Shown: positions 27,636 to 38,400, counted from the stretch's first letter. The stretch: DNA of 64,000 bases from Streptomyces goshikiensis (GCF_014650555.1 NZ_BMVE01000010.1:223212-287211), one strand, 5' to 3'. Made by a program: numbers and translations. The notes: generated from the sequence alone by a model not told the origin.

Positions 27636-27830
27636 ATGCCCGCACAGTTCATGACCGCGAAGGAGCTCGCAGTACATCTCAACATGTCGCTGCCGTGGGT
27701 CTATCGAGAGGCCGCACGTTCAGGGCTGACGCCTTACAAGTTCGGAAAGGGGCGCAATGCGAAAATCCAATTCAAGGTATCCGAGGTGCAGGTGTGGATC
27801 GGACAACAGAAGGTTCTCTCTGCGGCATAA
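27636..27830 (+). CDS. Excisionase-type small HTH protein
   Basis: A 64-residue protein with an AlpA/MerR-like winged helix (MTAKELAVHLNMSLPWVYREA, then YKFGKGRNAKIQFKVSEVQVW), the standard Xis/helix_17 pattern. GGAAGGAG lies 6 bases before the ATG. It sits 49 bases before the second integrase, the usual xis-int arrangement. It probably binds near the attachment site to direct excision. Confidence 0.88.
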   Translation: MPAQFMTAKELAVHLNMSLPWVYREAARSGLTPYKFGKGRNAKIQFKVSEVQVWIGQQKVLSAA

Positions 27831-27879
27831 GCAACCCTCACCATAGACACGGAACGCACAGCAGAGGATTACTCTCAAG

Positions 27880-29034
27880 GTGGCAACGAGCAAGCTGGTA
27901 CGCGGTATGGGCACCTTCTTCAAATCCTGCGATCACCCACAGGTCAAGTGGTCTAAATGCCCGCACGACTACAGGATTCGTTTTCGTGATGCATCTGGAC
28001 GTCAGGTCCAGGAATCGGGATTCGCCACGCAGGAGAAGGCCATCGTGCGACTCGCCGAAGTCTACGATACAAAGCGAAAGAAGCGGCAAAGCCAGGCGAA
28101 GGCTGAACGAATAGAAAAGTACGGCCCGATGCGTTTTTGCGAGTATGCAGCGGAATGGCGAGCTGGGCAGCGTCATCTAGCAGAATCCTCGGTTAGACAC
28201 CTCGATTCCTTGCTCAACAATCACCTGCTGCCGGCCCTGGGTGGTCGGCGTATGAATAGCTTCGACCGCAGGGTCGTCGAAAGTTTCATTTGCGACATGG
28301 AGTCCGCTGGGGTCGGCGTAGCGGCACAATCTAACGCCTTCGATAAGCTCTCATCCATATTGCTTGATGCACACCGCATGGGAATCTTCGATGATAATCC
28401 TCTGCATGGGGTCAACCCACCCCAGTACACGCCGAGCCGCAGTGTCATACCGGATCCGAATCAGGTAGCAACGCTACGCTCCAGCGGTGACGAAGCCTTC
28501 CAGCTATTGGTCGACTTGATGAGCGGATGCGGGCTACGCAACGGTGAAGCTGCCGCAGTCAACCTCCGCAACCTGGTTGCGGACGATGTGTATCGAGTCA
28601 CCGAGCAGGTCAATCAGGCCACCAAGACGTACGGGCCACTCAAACATCGAAAGCCCGGGGATTACCGCGAAGTCCCACTGCCCCGGCGCGTCAGGAGCAC
28701 CATCGAGCGGTACGTGGAAAAGAATGGAACCAAGGAGGGCTACCTGCTTCGACACCCCAAGGACGCCGCTCTCCCTTTCCAGCCCTACCTCTTTCAAAAT
28801 CAATGGCAACGTCTTAGGAAGGAGTATGAGTCACCTGTCCCGACCGGCCTGGCCATCTACGGTCTGCGGCATTTCTTTGCCTCGAACTGTCTCAGTAACG
28901 GAATCCCTATCACGGATGTCGCCGAATGGATGGGGCACAAGAATATCGACGTCACCTTCAAGGTCTACCGACATCTAATGCCTGGGACACTAGGCCAGGC
29001 AGCAAAATTGCTGGACCTCGGCCTTGCAGCCTAG
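27880..29034 (+). CDS. Tyrosine recombinase/integrase (second copy)
   Basis: A 384-residue paralogue of the first integrase, colinear along the whole length and identical through long stretches such as ADDVYRVTEQVNQ and VAEWMGHKNIDVTFK. Catalytic residues are present: Arg in GCGLRNGEA, Lys in LKHRKPGDYRE, His-Arg in YGLRHFF, Tyr in FKVYRHLM. The GTG start has only a weak ribosome site (CAAGG); an ATG at 27907 is an alternative. Base use is clearly more A/T-rich than in the first copy, so the two did not arise by recent tandem duplication. Confidence 0.93.
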   Translation: MATSKLVRGMGTFFKSCDHPQVKWSKCPHDYRIRFRDASGRQVQESGFATQEKAIVRLAEVYDTKRKKRQSQAKAERIEKYGPMRFCEYAAEWRAGQRHLAESSVRHLDSLLNNHLLPALGGRRMNSFDRRVVESFICDMESAGVGVAAQSNAFDKLSSILLDAHRMGIFDDNPLHGVNPPQYTPSRSVIPDPNQVATLRSSGDEAFQLLVDLMSGCGLRNGEAAAVNLRNLVADDVYRVTEQVNQATKTYGPLKHRKPGDYREVPLPRRVRSTIERYVEKNGTKEGYLLRHPKDAALPFQPYLFQNQWQRLRKEYESPVPTGLAIYGLRHFFASNCLSNGIPITDVAEWMGHKNIDVTFKVYRHLMPGTLGQAAKLLDLGLAA

Positions 29035-29190
29035 GGCGGTGTCTGGCGTGGTAATCTTGGTGATCGTCTTGTAGCAGGCTATGGCTGCGGCGCGCCCGAG
29101 GGCGAGGAAGTGACTGCCCCTGCGTTCATAGCGGACAATCAGGCGGCGGCATCCGAAGAGCCAGGAGAACCGCTGACCCCTGGTTTCGCG
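29035..29190 (-). pseudogene. IS5-family transposase, 3' fragment
   Basis: On the minus strand the frame reads RFSWLFGCRRLIVRYERRG then HFLALGRAAAIACYKT, matching the end of IS5-type transposases (compare WLNGCRRLHRRYERKPEHF in the element at the right edge). Only the last 45 or so residues remain. The fragment starts immediately after the second integrase stop, with a GGGCGGTGTCTGG terminal-repeat-like end. Confidence 0.75.
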
Positions 29191-29225
29191 CCAGAATGCC
29201 TGTGCGCGGTCCCGGCCGGCCTTTT

Positions 29226-29441
29226 GACCTTGGGGGCCTTGGCGTTGGCCTCAGACCGGTTCATGCCGGCCGCGATCAGGGCGTCGCGGCCGCGCTGCCA
29301 CATCTGGTCGGCGGCGAGGAAGAAGGCGTGGGCGAAGTTGAAGGCGCAGCGGGACGCGGTCGCGTAGCGCTGGAGGATCACGATCTCGGTCGGGCCTACG
29401 TCGAGGGCGAAGCGGAACGCCCTCTTGATCTCGGTGGTCAC
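29226..29441 (-). pseudogene. TnpB (IS200/IS605 OrfB) N-terminal fragment
   Basis: A GTG at 29441 opens 72 codons with the N-terminal TnpB pattern: TTEIKRAFRFALDVGPTEIV, then RYATASRCAFNFAHAF and an Arg-rich helix. The RuvC catalytic region and the zinc ribbon are gone; the frame is interrupted by the IS5 remnant. It is a relic of an RNA-guided nuclease transposon gene. Confidence 0.65.
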
Positions 29442-29575
29442 CTGCACAGGTCCTTTCGAATACGGGAGCTCGGGTGGCGGCGTCCCACGGCGAGCGCGGG
29501 GTGGCGAGCGGCGTGGGGTGGGGCCGGGCGGGGCGTCGCGCGTGGCGGCATTCGGGGCCGACGGCAACGTCAGTA

Positions 29576-29900
29576 GAAGCCGATGATTTTGTACAGGCGG
29601 TTGTCATGGCAGGCGGCGAAGCTCATGGCCCAGAGGCTGTGCATGTCGTCCACAACGACCAGGCGCCGGCCGGTGGTCTCCACGGGCCGGTGCAGAGCCA
29701 TCCGGACAGGTACCGGGCATTCGCCTTCGATGCCGCAGGAGGCACGAAAGTACGGAGCGGTGATCAGCCGGCCAGCGAAGCGTCCAGAACGGTAGTAGGC
29801 GGCTGGGACCCGCCGCAGGATACCGGCGAGTCCGACGGTCAGTATCCGCGGCTCGTGGGACGACTTACCCCGGGGCGGCGGGTCGGTGGCCGGGTGCGCG
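29576..29900 (-). pseudogene. Start-less coding remnant, unknown
   Basis: On the minus strand an open frame of about 100 codons ends at 29576. It contains VPAAYYRSGRFAGRLITAP, RASCGIEGECPVPVRM and VVVDDMHSLWAMSFAACHD with good third-position GC bias, but no start codon with a ribosome site. A different frame reads into it from about 30378. I do not recognise the product; it is probably a decayed gene. Confidence 0.35.
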
Positions 29901-30675
29901 ACAGAGGTTCGGACATGGCGCCGACCGTAGGCACCAGCGCTGACATGGGGTCCGCCGTCTGGAACACACGACGCCCCAAGGGAGTGAAAAAGGCCACCTG
30001 ATCGGCCGCACCAGACCCAGATCGCCGCCGCCGACCTGCCCGAGAGGCGGGCCCCACAGCCGCCGGCATGGCCGCCGATACGACGGCCCGCTGCGGGCGC
30101 GCCTCGCGTCCCGCCCGACCGGCGGCGTAGTGCCGGGCCGCGGCCGTGCGCCGGTCCAGAGTGAAGCGGACCGCACGGAGTTCTGGTTCGGTGAGTTCAC
30201 CCGCTTCGCGGCGGCGCTGGCAGCCGAAGCGCAGATGGATCAGATGCCAGCGGTTAGGCGACTCCGGCTGTTGGCCGGTCTTGCAGAGGGACGCCGGGGC
30301 TTCGTCGCGGCGGGGTCTTCCATGGCGACGATGTCGTGGGGCTGCGGGAGCTGCCGGGTCGGGTGGGACATGAAGCACTCCGGGCTGAGCGCGACCAGGA
30401 GCCTTCGGGTGGCGTCGGACATGCGAGGTGGCTCATCCTGGTCGGCATGGCAGAGACCGGCAACAGGTCTCCGTCCGCCCGCCGTCTGGGAGCAGTAGCG
30501 CTGGAGCTCAGCCGAGCGGACACCGCCTCAGGAACCCAGCGCTGTCCACAGAATCGAGTGGGACGCCGACGTGAGGTCCTGGCGCAGTGTCTGTTCACTC
30601 GCCTACCCGGACGCCCTCGCCATGGAGCCCTGGCGTCGGGCGGAAACTCTGACGTCGTAGCCCAGCATCACAAAG

Positions 30676-31300
30676 CTAGCGAAACACCAAGCGCTCGGCC
30701 CCACGTGTAAGCGTCTTGCTGAGCGACCGTCCCCGGCTCGGGTGGCGATAGTCAGCAAACGTCAGTTCCACCTCTGTGAGGCTGCTGTCCTGCCAGTGGC
30801 TGACGTCATTGCGGACTGCGAGTGTGTCGGGGTGGTCCGGTCTGAGCACCCGCACGTAGTTTTCCAGCAGCTCAGCCAAGAGGCCAGCCGCGCCTGGCAC
30901 ATCTCCTGACTCACCCTGCCATTTGGCGAGGCTACTCCGGGAGCTGAGGGTGTCCGGGTGCTCCGGGCCTAGAATCGCAACCGGTCCTCCAGGAGAGCAG
31001 CGGCCGCTGCGGCTGCTCCGGCCGGATCCCCGGCCACACCCCGCCAGTAAGTCAGGTTGTCCCGAGTCGAGAGGGTGTCCGGATGCTCTGCTCCCAGCAC
31101 TCTGATGTAGACCTCCAGTACCTCAGCTGTCCCGGCAGCTGTGCCGCCCGGATCTCCTTGGACACCCATCCACTGGGCTAGGTTCTGGCGAGTCCTGAGG
31201 GCGATGGGGTGTTCCATTCCAAGTACCCTAATCTGGTCCCCAAGCACTTCCGTGGCGGCTGCGGTCGCGCCTGCCGCATCCCCCATCAAGCCGAGCCGAA
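30676..31300 (-). pseudogene. TPR-repeat protein remnant with a frameshift
   Basis: Minus-strand frames encode four TPR_10/12-type repeats of the NB-ARC-TPR class (for example VLGAEHPDTLSTRDNLTYW and VLRPDHPDTLAVRNDVSHW, period about 42 residues). At about 30975 the frame hits TAG in DRLRF and continues as LGPEHPDTLS in another frame, so one base is lost. The 5' part stops at the edge of the CRISPR-like array. Non-functional. Confidence 0.75.
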
Positions 31301-31307
31301 GCGGTCG

Positions 31308-31636
31308 GTGGCGGTCGCCCCCGCCGGCCGAGGATCGCAACATGATCGGCATCACGAACGTCGGAGTCGGTCACACAGCGTGGCGGTCGCCCCCCAGGGC
31401 GGCCGAGGATCGCAACGCCACCTACCTCACGGGCGAGAGCACGAGTCTGATCGGGTGGCGGTCGCCCCCCAGGGCGGCCGAGGATCGCAACATCAGCCAC
31501 TGGCAGTCCATGCGGGACGGCGCGGTCCGGGCGGTCGCCCCCAGAGCGCGAGGATCGCAACGCACGGTGACGCGCGTCCACCGGCGTCTGTACTGGAGGT
31601 GGCGGTCCCCCCCCCCGGGGGGCTGAGGATCGCAAC
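31308..31636. CRISPR. Small degenerate CRISPR array, no cas genes nearby
   Basis: Five repeats at 31308-31341, 31380-31416, 31455-31491, 31528-31561 and 31599-31636 share GTGGCGGTCGCC at one end and GAGGATCGCAAC at the other. Copies 2 and 3 are identical (37 bases). Copy 1 lacks 3 bases, copy 4 lacks part of the left end and copy 5 has an extended C-run. The four spacers are 38, 38, 36 and 37 bases and unlike each other. No cas gene lies in the window. Repeat decay in three of five copies indicates an orphan array; strand cannot be fixed. Confidence 0.85.
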
Positions 31637-31826
31637 GCCGCCGAACATGGTCTGGCGGTCATATACGACAATGCTGCTCGGTCGGTACCTTCCGTTCGTC
31701 ATCCCGTTGCCTGAAGGTGCGCGCGAGCTCGTCGATTCGCCTTCTGCTGCATGTCAAAGTGCCGAAGCCGCCCCCAAACGGGGACGGCTTCGGGAACGAT
31801 CCACTCGATCGGGGACGGCCCCGGGG

Positions 31827-32270
31827 TCAGCCGGTCTGCGGAACGATCCGGTCAGGAGTGTCGAGCCACGCCAGCGAGCCGTCCGGGCTGACCGTCATCC
31901 CGAACCGCCCGGGACCGGGCCAGCCGGCCGCGTCCCACCAGCGGTAGGCGGCCGTCACTTCGCTCCACAGGCGGCGCGGCCCGTACCCCCACACGGTGTA
32001 CCGCTCGCCCCTCGTGCCGTCACAGTCGACCGCCGCCCACGAGGTCGCGTCCGTGGTGGCCAGCCACAACCGGGTGAAGACACCTGCCACGTCCGGGTTG
32101 TGGTGCCAGGTGCGCCACACGTTGCCGAGTTGCAGGCCGATCGCGAACTGCGCGGCCGGGTCGTCACCAGCGACCGCCGGTGGCGGCAGACGGGTGGACG
32201 ACTCGTGAGGGACGTGGTCCTCGCGCATCACGTCCCGGTAGATCCGCAGGTCCGTGCGCTGTCCGCGCAT
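31827..32270 (-). pseudogene. Protein-L-isoaspartate O-methyltransferase-like, C-terminal fragment
   Basis: The minus frame reads MREDHVPHESSTRLPPPAV, AIGLQLGNVWRTWHHNPDV, YGPRRLWSEVTAAYRWW and GRFGMTVSPDG. I recognise this as the C-terminal third of actinomycete isoaspartyl-methyltransferase-like proteins, found for example beside ribosomal-peptide modification genes. The SAM-binding N-terminal domain is missing, so the remnant should be inactive. In-frame Met at 32270 is only where similarity begins. Confidence 0.65.
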
Positions 32271-33642
32271 CAGGTGTCGGCGGTCGAGTCCCATGTGTCG
32301 CGGGCTGTAATCGACTTTGTTGGAAGTTCTGTTGACAATACTGGCGAGTAACAGATTGGGTCTCGGGTTGCGCTGAGCCGGGTTGCCCGCGACGGGCGGT
32401 GCCAGCACCTGCGACCTTCATGGCGGATCCGGTCGAGCTGTGCGATCCGTTGCTGAGGTGTGTGCGTGGGGGGTTGACGGAGCTTGCAGACAGGTGACAA
32501 AACCTTATTTGCCCGGTTCCTCCGAGCGAGGGGGCGGGGGCCGTGTGTAGGCGAGTGGCAGGCCTCCGGGAGGCCATTCCGCGATTGTCCCTCTTGGGGA
32601 GTCGAATGGCCGCATCCAGGGCGGCTCTGGTCGGTAGCGCCTTTGAGTGCACAGACCGGCAGATTTTTGGTCTGCTGTTGGTACAGCAGCTGCACCCATG
32701 CTGACCAGGGGGAACGGCAGGAGGTGAGACCCCCTAGCGGGGGCTGGTCCGGAAATGGTCCGGATCTTGGTCTGGCTGGTGCCTGCCTGGCCCGTAGTTG
32801 TGCTGTAGTGGCAGGGATCGGGTGCGATCGGGATTGGACGGGGCAAGCGGTTGGCTGCCCGGGCGCCACACCGGATCGAGGTCGCATGGGCCAGTGGCTC
32901 GCGGCCCCTCCAAGGCCGAGAGATCCGAAGGGTCGTGGGCCCGCGCCGAACGAGGTGGTGACCGCGCACTGAAGCTACTGGGGGTGCCGGACGGCCGCCC
33001 CGTGCTCCGACTCGTCTGACGAGCTGCGCGCGGCACGGTTCGGATGATCAGATTGCCTTGGGCTGGGAGTCGGCGAGGCCGTTCAGGACCGCGTTTACTC
33101 ACGGGCCAGCACATGTCCAGGGTGTCGCGGTCCGGGGCGTGAGCCTCCCGGACCTCGGCGCGCGGATGTACGAAGTTGCGGTACTTACGCTACTCGTGGC
33201 ATAGGCGCTCGACGTCGGCCCCGATCCAACCGGCGTCGTGACAGGTCTTCGCCATTGGCGACCGCTCTCGGCCCGCACCAACTCTTTCCCCGGTCCTTCG
33301 CTCGCGAGCGAAGATCCTCACCGTCCGCGTCCCGGCACAGTTCAGGGGACGCCCACCCGTCCAGCACTTCCGGCAGCGGCGGCGGGGCGGCCTGGGGCAC
33401 GTGGTCGAGGGTGAGCAGGATGCCGTCGGGCCGGTCGACGGGGCTTCGTACGGAGGCCGGTAGGCTGGCGAGCCACAACCGCTCCCGCGAACGCCGGTCG
33501 TCCCATAGACGCTGGTGGCTCTTTGGACGATCTCTCGCAAGAAGCCGGTCAGTCCGGTGGTCTGCCCGATGACATCAGGGCTGTTCGCGGCGCGGGTTGT
33601 CGTCCGAGCACGCGTTGTGGAGAGCTGAGCTTGCAAGGGGGA
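32271..33642. other. Gene-poor stretch, probable decayed DNA
   Basis: No frame here has consistent codon bias together with a start and ribosome site. One minus-strand patch near 33350-33560 (LWLASLPASVRSPVDRPD, then LLTLDHVPQAAPP) has coding-like bias but is broken by frame changes, so it is likely another gene remnant. I see no RNA gene, no clear repeats and no insertion-sequence ends. Confidence 0.5.
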
Positions 33643-33672
33643 GCCGCGCAGTGCCCGGCGGCACTGCGCGGC
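33643..33672 (+). promoter_or_regulatory. Perfect 13-bp inverted repeat abutting the HEPN gene start
   Basis: GCCGCGCAGTGCC and its exact complement flank a 4-base loop. The hairpin ends 2 bases before the ATG at 33675 and 32 before the ATG at 33705; GGCACATGTC occurs at both ATGs. If transcribed it would hide the ribosome site of the first ATG; as DNA it is a strong operator candidate. Confidence 0.7.
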
Positions 33673-33704
33673 ACATGTCGGTGGCGACGTTTAGAGTGCG
33701 GCAC

Positions 33705-35039
33705 ATGTCTGCTTCATCGACTGAGCTCAAGGCTGAGGAGCCCCTGGCGCCGATGTACCCCTTCAATGCGCCAGGGGAGCCGATCACCCTCTATGACGGA
33801 CCCATTGGACCGGCCGGGACTGAGGTGCCCGGGGTTGTCCAGTATGACTGCTCCCCGAAGCCCGGGATCTCTTGGCAGTTGCGTACCGAGGAATATGACC
33901 CCACCTCTATGGACAGGACTGAGCTGAGTCTGCTCGACCTCGGCATCGAACTGCCGGTGTCCGCCAGAGACGCTGTGAGCGGCTGGTCCAACGGCACTTC
34001 CTACGGAGACCGCACCGCCCCGCTCGACCGTCTTGTTGCCCACTGGTTCAACCTGCCGCGATGGCGTGGATCAGCCCACCTCGAGGCTCATGCTGCTGAC
34101 GGAACGCCGCGACTGGTGTCGGCCGGGCGCAGTGTGTACGTGGCGGGTGGATGGATGATCACGCTCGACGTCCGCCCCGACCACGAGGCCGTCTTTTCTG
34201 GTGTCCGCCAGGCTGACGTCTACGTCATGACCCATGTGATGGAGATCCGTCGGCTGGACGGAACCACGTTCACGGCCGCCGAGGTCACCCCGGTTCTCAG
34301 TGCGCTGCACGTCGGGCTGTCCTTCGCGCTCGGCCGGTGGGTTGCCCCCGCCCTGCCCGTCGGCCTGAACGACCAGGAGCATGCGGTGTGGGGCCAGTGG
34401 GGTCCGATGCTCTGTGACCCAGCACGCCGCATCAGCTCCGGCTGGTGGTATCCCGAAGACCAGGAGTCCTTGGCAGGTCTGCTGGCCTGCCTCCTGCCCG
34501 CCTTCCGTGATCCCGACAAGGGGCAGGCGCTTCGCCTGCAGATGCAGTACGCGATCACTGCCATTGCCGATCGGGGATTTGTCGAACAGCGGATCATGAG
34601 CGGAGCTGCCGGACTGGAGCATGTGATGTGGCAGGAACTCGTGCTCAGCGGCCGGCTCACGGAAGCCGAGTACGCATCCCGTGCACGGCCGGCTCATGAC
34701 AAGCTGCGTACGCTCCTGACGGAGTCCGGGGTCGATCTGAGGGTGCGCGCAGACCGTCTGCCGGCAGCCGCTGCCTATGCGACCAGACAGCAGGTAAACG
34801 GCGCTCGGCCGGCGGACGGCGCCGACGTCGTCACCCGAGTCCGTAACCGTCTTGTGCATCCCAAGGAGACACAAGAGCCCGTCTACGGCGTCCAAGGACT
34901 GGTCACCGACATCTGGCTCCTGACCCGCCACTACCTCGCGCTGCTGGTGCTCCGTTCGATCGGCTACCTGGGCTCCTACCAGGATCTCTCCAAGACCAAC
35001 AGGTTGGTTGGTGAGACCGAGCCCGTCCCATGGGTGTGA
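33705..35039 (+). CDS. HEPN-motif protein, candidate RNase toxin
   Basis: The ATG at 33705 gives 444 residues; the ATG at 33675 adds ten and is equally possible. The N-terminal two thirds are a mixed alpha/beta region I do not recognise (PLYPFNAPGEPI-like start MYPFNAPGEPITLYDGP). Residues 340-440 are helical and contain R380-NRLV-H385, the R-x4-H motif of HEPN ribonucleases, in a helix followed by a Leu-rich helix. The architecture resembles ApeA/YopA-like HEPN proteins of abortive infection systems. No antitoxin is adjacent. A perfect hairpin just upstream suggests tight control. Function inferred, not proven. Confidence 0.65.
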   Translation: MSASSTELKAEEPLAPMYPFNAPGEPITLYDGPIGPAGTEVPGVVQYDCSPKPGISWQLRTEEYDPTSMDRTELSLLDLGIELPVSARDAVSGWSNGTSYGDRTAPLDRLVAHWFNLPRWRGSAHLEAHAADGTPRLVSAGRSVYVAGGWMITLDVRPDHEAVFSGVRQADVYVMTHVMEIRRLDGTTFTAAEVTPVLSALHVGLSFALGRWVAPALPVGLNDQEHAVWGQWGPMLCDPARRISSGWWYPEDQESLAGLLACLLPAFRDPDKGQALRLQMQYAITAIADRGFVEQRIMSGAAGLEHVMWQELVLSGRLTEAEYASRARPAHDKLRTLLTESGVDLRVRADRLPAAAAYATRQQVNGARPADGADVVTRVRNRLVHPKETQEPVYGVQGLVTDIWLLTRHYLALLVLRSIGYLGSYQDLSKTNRLVGETEPVPWV

Positions 35040-35408
35040 GGTCGAGCAAGCCTTCAGGAGTCGACAGCGCTCTTTCCGGGCTTGGAGGCCCCTGCGGTCG
35101 TACGAGGTGCTGGGCGACATCGTTGCGGCTGATGTCCTGCGAAGTCGCAGCCTTGCGGATCGTGCGCCACCGCATCCCCTGCTGAGGACGGCGGCGTCCG
35201 AGTCCCGATTCGGAGACCGGAGGTCGACTGTTGCCCCCAGCCATACCAACCATTTGACATCGGAATGAAGCCGCGATCTTGAAGGTGCCCCGTGTGGGAG
35301 ATAGAGGCTGATCGGTACCTCGCTGGAACGTGTGCCCTGGCGCCGGAGCCGGTCCTGGGCGAACACAAGGCTGGCTGCCCCCCGCACCCCGGGGGCCTTG
35401 CGCCAGGT
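35040..35408. other. Space between two convergent genes
   Basis: No gene seen. The 369 bases lie between the HEPN gene stop and the STAND gene stop. A GGGCTTGGAGGCCC partial hairpin near 35080 and CCCCGGGGG near 35390 could be terminators; both are weak. Confidence 0.4.
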
Positions 35409-38400
35409 TCATTCCTCCATGCGCTGTAGGTCCGCCGCCCGGTGGTCACCTGCGGACGCCAACCCGTCGACGAGGCGTCGCCACCGCGCGATCTGGTCCG
35501 GTGTCATGGCATCGCGCGAGTGCAGTGCCCCGAGCCAGTCGGGGAGGTACCAGCACCTGTTCGCGGCGATGCGATGGTCGCCGTCGATCAGTCGCTCCGC
35601 CAAGCGGAGCCCCGTGTCCCTCTGCCACACGAGCGGGGCGCACTTGCCGAGACGTGCGAGCGCGTCGAGGGCCTCCGGTTCCTGACGGGCGAGCACTGTC
35701 CAGCGGTCCAAGAGGCCGGTGAGGATGTCGGGATGTAGCCAGTCCTCCCGGGCGCGGGCCAGGGTCGCGTCGATGTCGATGTCACTCATGTCGATCTCGG
35801 GCGTGGGCAGGAGCGACCCCAGCGCGCGGCCGTCCCAGTGATGGCTGGTGCGCAGCCCGGTGCTGTCGCCGATGGCGTCGAGGGCGGCCTCCATGACGAC
35901 GGGCCAGACGGTCGGGAGGGACGTACGCAGGCCGTCGTCGTAGGTGAAGAGCACGGTGAGGTCGCGGAGGAACTCGTGCAGGGCGCGGCTGTTGGTGGCG
36001 AAGTGCCATGCGTGTGCCTTGAGCGGCTCGGTGGCGCCGCTGACTGCCAAGTCGACGATGAGACGTGCGCTTCGTCTGCTGTGCCGGTTCTTGTACCCCT
36101 CCTTCGCCCAATGGTCGGTGGAGCGGGCATGGGCGGCGAGCAGGACTGCGGTGAGTCCGCTCGCCCGTTCCGCCACACAGCTGTCGCTGAGGGATGCTGA
36201 ACCGGCGGCGACAAGCGGGGGAATCAGCGAGATCAGGTACAGCTGTTCCGTTTCGACTGCAGGCAGGGACTGTTCGTAAGGGCCGTAGAGCTGAGGTCGT
36301 TCCCGTGTGCCGGTCTCCGGATCCCAGTCGCCCAGTCGACAGTCCTGCAGTCCCGCCTCCACCGCGTCGAGCGCCGCCTGGTGGCGGCACGGGCCCGGAG
36401 GTTGGCCGGTGTCGCATGGCGCGGCCCAGACGTGTTCGAGAGCCGTGGCGAACGCCATGCGCACCTCGTCGAAGTGGTGCGTGCTGCAGCGGGTGAGGGC
36501 GTCGATGACTGCCTGCCGGTCGAGGATGGCGTCGTCGGATGGCACGGCCAGGAGGGCTGCCAGGCCGGTCGCCGCGGACCTGTCGGCTCCCATCGAGTTG
36601 AAAGAGGACGAGACGTATTCGATACGGTGCGGTTCGGTGATCGCCTTGATGAGGACGGTCGTTGCCCACCGCAGGTCGTCGACTGGAACTTGGATCCGTC
36701 CGCGAGCCTGTGCGACGGAAGCGGTGGCGGCGACGGCGGCGATCGGGTCGAGCCGGTCGATGGGAAGATCGGGCGTGTCGTCGCCCAGGGACCGCGCCAG
36801 GGCGATGTCGACCAGAAGGGTGTCGGGAGGGGCGGTGCGACTATCGGATCCGGCGTAGGCGTTCTGCAGGCGCAGGGCCTGGCTGACACGGTCAAGCATC
36901 TCAAGCTCGGGCCGCATGTGAGTCGCCAGTGGCTCGGGATGCTGGTACTGCGCTGTCAGGTTGCCGGATCCGTCGGTCTCCAAATGGAAGTTCTCCGGCC
37001 TGAACGTCGCCGCCCATCCTTGTACCGAGGTGAGAAAGCGGTCAGTCTCCGCAGCATCCTGAGAGCCGGCGACCACTTCCTCTGCGCGGCGGACGAGTTC
37101 CTCCCCAGTGGCCGCGAGCTCGTCCAGTCGGCCCTGGTCCCCGGAGAGGAACGCGCGCATGGTGAGTTCGGCGGCGATGTCGCGCGGGCTGCTTCGGCGG
37201 CGGGACTGCCCGACGAGATCGGGCTCGTCCGGGCCTTGTACGTGCAGTACTCCTTCACCGTCGACTCGTGCGAACTCCAGCTGCCACACGTTCGGATCCC
37301 GCATCCAGGGAATCAGCAAGTCGCTGGCCTGTTCCAGATGGCGGGTCAGGAATCCGACGACCAGACCGGGCATGGCCAAGTTGTTGCAGTCGCGCAGCAG
37401 CAGGTCCACGACCCGGGCGGGGGGAATGCCGGCGATGGCCACGAGCTGGTCCGCCATGCGCTCGACCGCGAGCAGCGCGCTCACACACGGGTACGGGCCG
37501 ACTGACGACCCCCGATACCAGGCCCATACCTGCCCGTCCCCGATGCAGTGCCGGACCACCCCCGCCAGTTCCAGCTCGACTCCGGTTGGTTCGTCAGCAG
37601 GTGCCCGGACATCGTCGCCGTGGTTCCCGACCTGGACGGTCGCCGCGTGGTCGAGCATCCGGTTGATCAGCGCCAGGGCAGGCACGGCGTGCTCCTTCAG
37701 CAGCGGCCAGAAGGGACCGCGATACCACCCGGTCAGCCGCTCGGCAAGGCCTCCGCGGGCGCGGTGATGTCGAATGCCGTCGTCGAACGGGTGCGAGCGG
37801 GACCAGTCGTATCTGGCCTTTTCAGGGTCGTGCTGTTCGATGTAGTAGGACTCGGCGAGGGCCAATAGCAGATCCGGCTGATGCCTGGCCATCTCCGTCG
37901 CGGCCCAGAAGCTCTCCACGGCGGGCTCGAGACGCGAACTGCGGTTGTTGGCGATTCCCCTGAGGAAGGCCTCGGTCCGGCCGTCGAGGTCGGGGCCGAG
38001 CATCGCCAGGGCTTCCACTGCGAATTCGTCCGAGTGCTCCGGATCGGATGCGAGCACGCGGTCCCGCAGCGACTGACGGATCGGGACTGGCCCGCGTGTC
38101 TCGGCTTTCACCAGGCCATACAGCCACGCCAGCACCAGTTCGCGGACGCTGTGACCCACCTCGTAGGTGGTTTGTGAGCCGCTGTCGGAGCCGGCGTCGT
38201 GCGGGTGGCAGAAGGCCAGCTCGACCAAGGGCGCGAGTACCAACGGGTCGCCGACGCCATGGGACGCGTAACGCTGCATGGCCAGCCGGATCACCGTGCG
38301 CAAGCCGGCTTGCTGGTCCGTCTGCAGCGCGGGCCACACGCGCCCGAGTACCGTTCCGGCGGCACCGAGGGTGAGCACCGCCTCCCACGGCACATCCGAC

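Noticed and set aside
29474..30710. Several overlapping frames with weak coding bias
   Set aside because: None has a start with a ribosome site and the bias changes frame repeatedly. I kept only one remnant entry.
32484..32972. Plus and minus frames of 150-160 codons in the gap after the methyltransferase remnant
   Set aside because: Codon bias is weak, there is no ribosome site, and competing frames of equal length exist on both strands.
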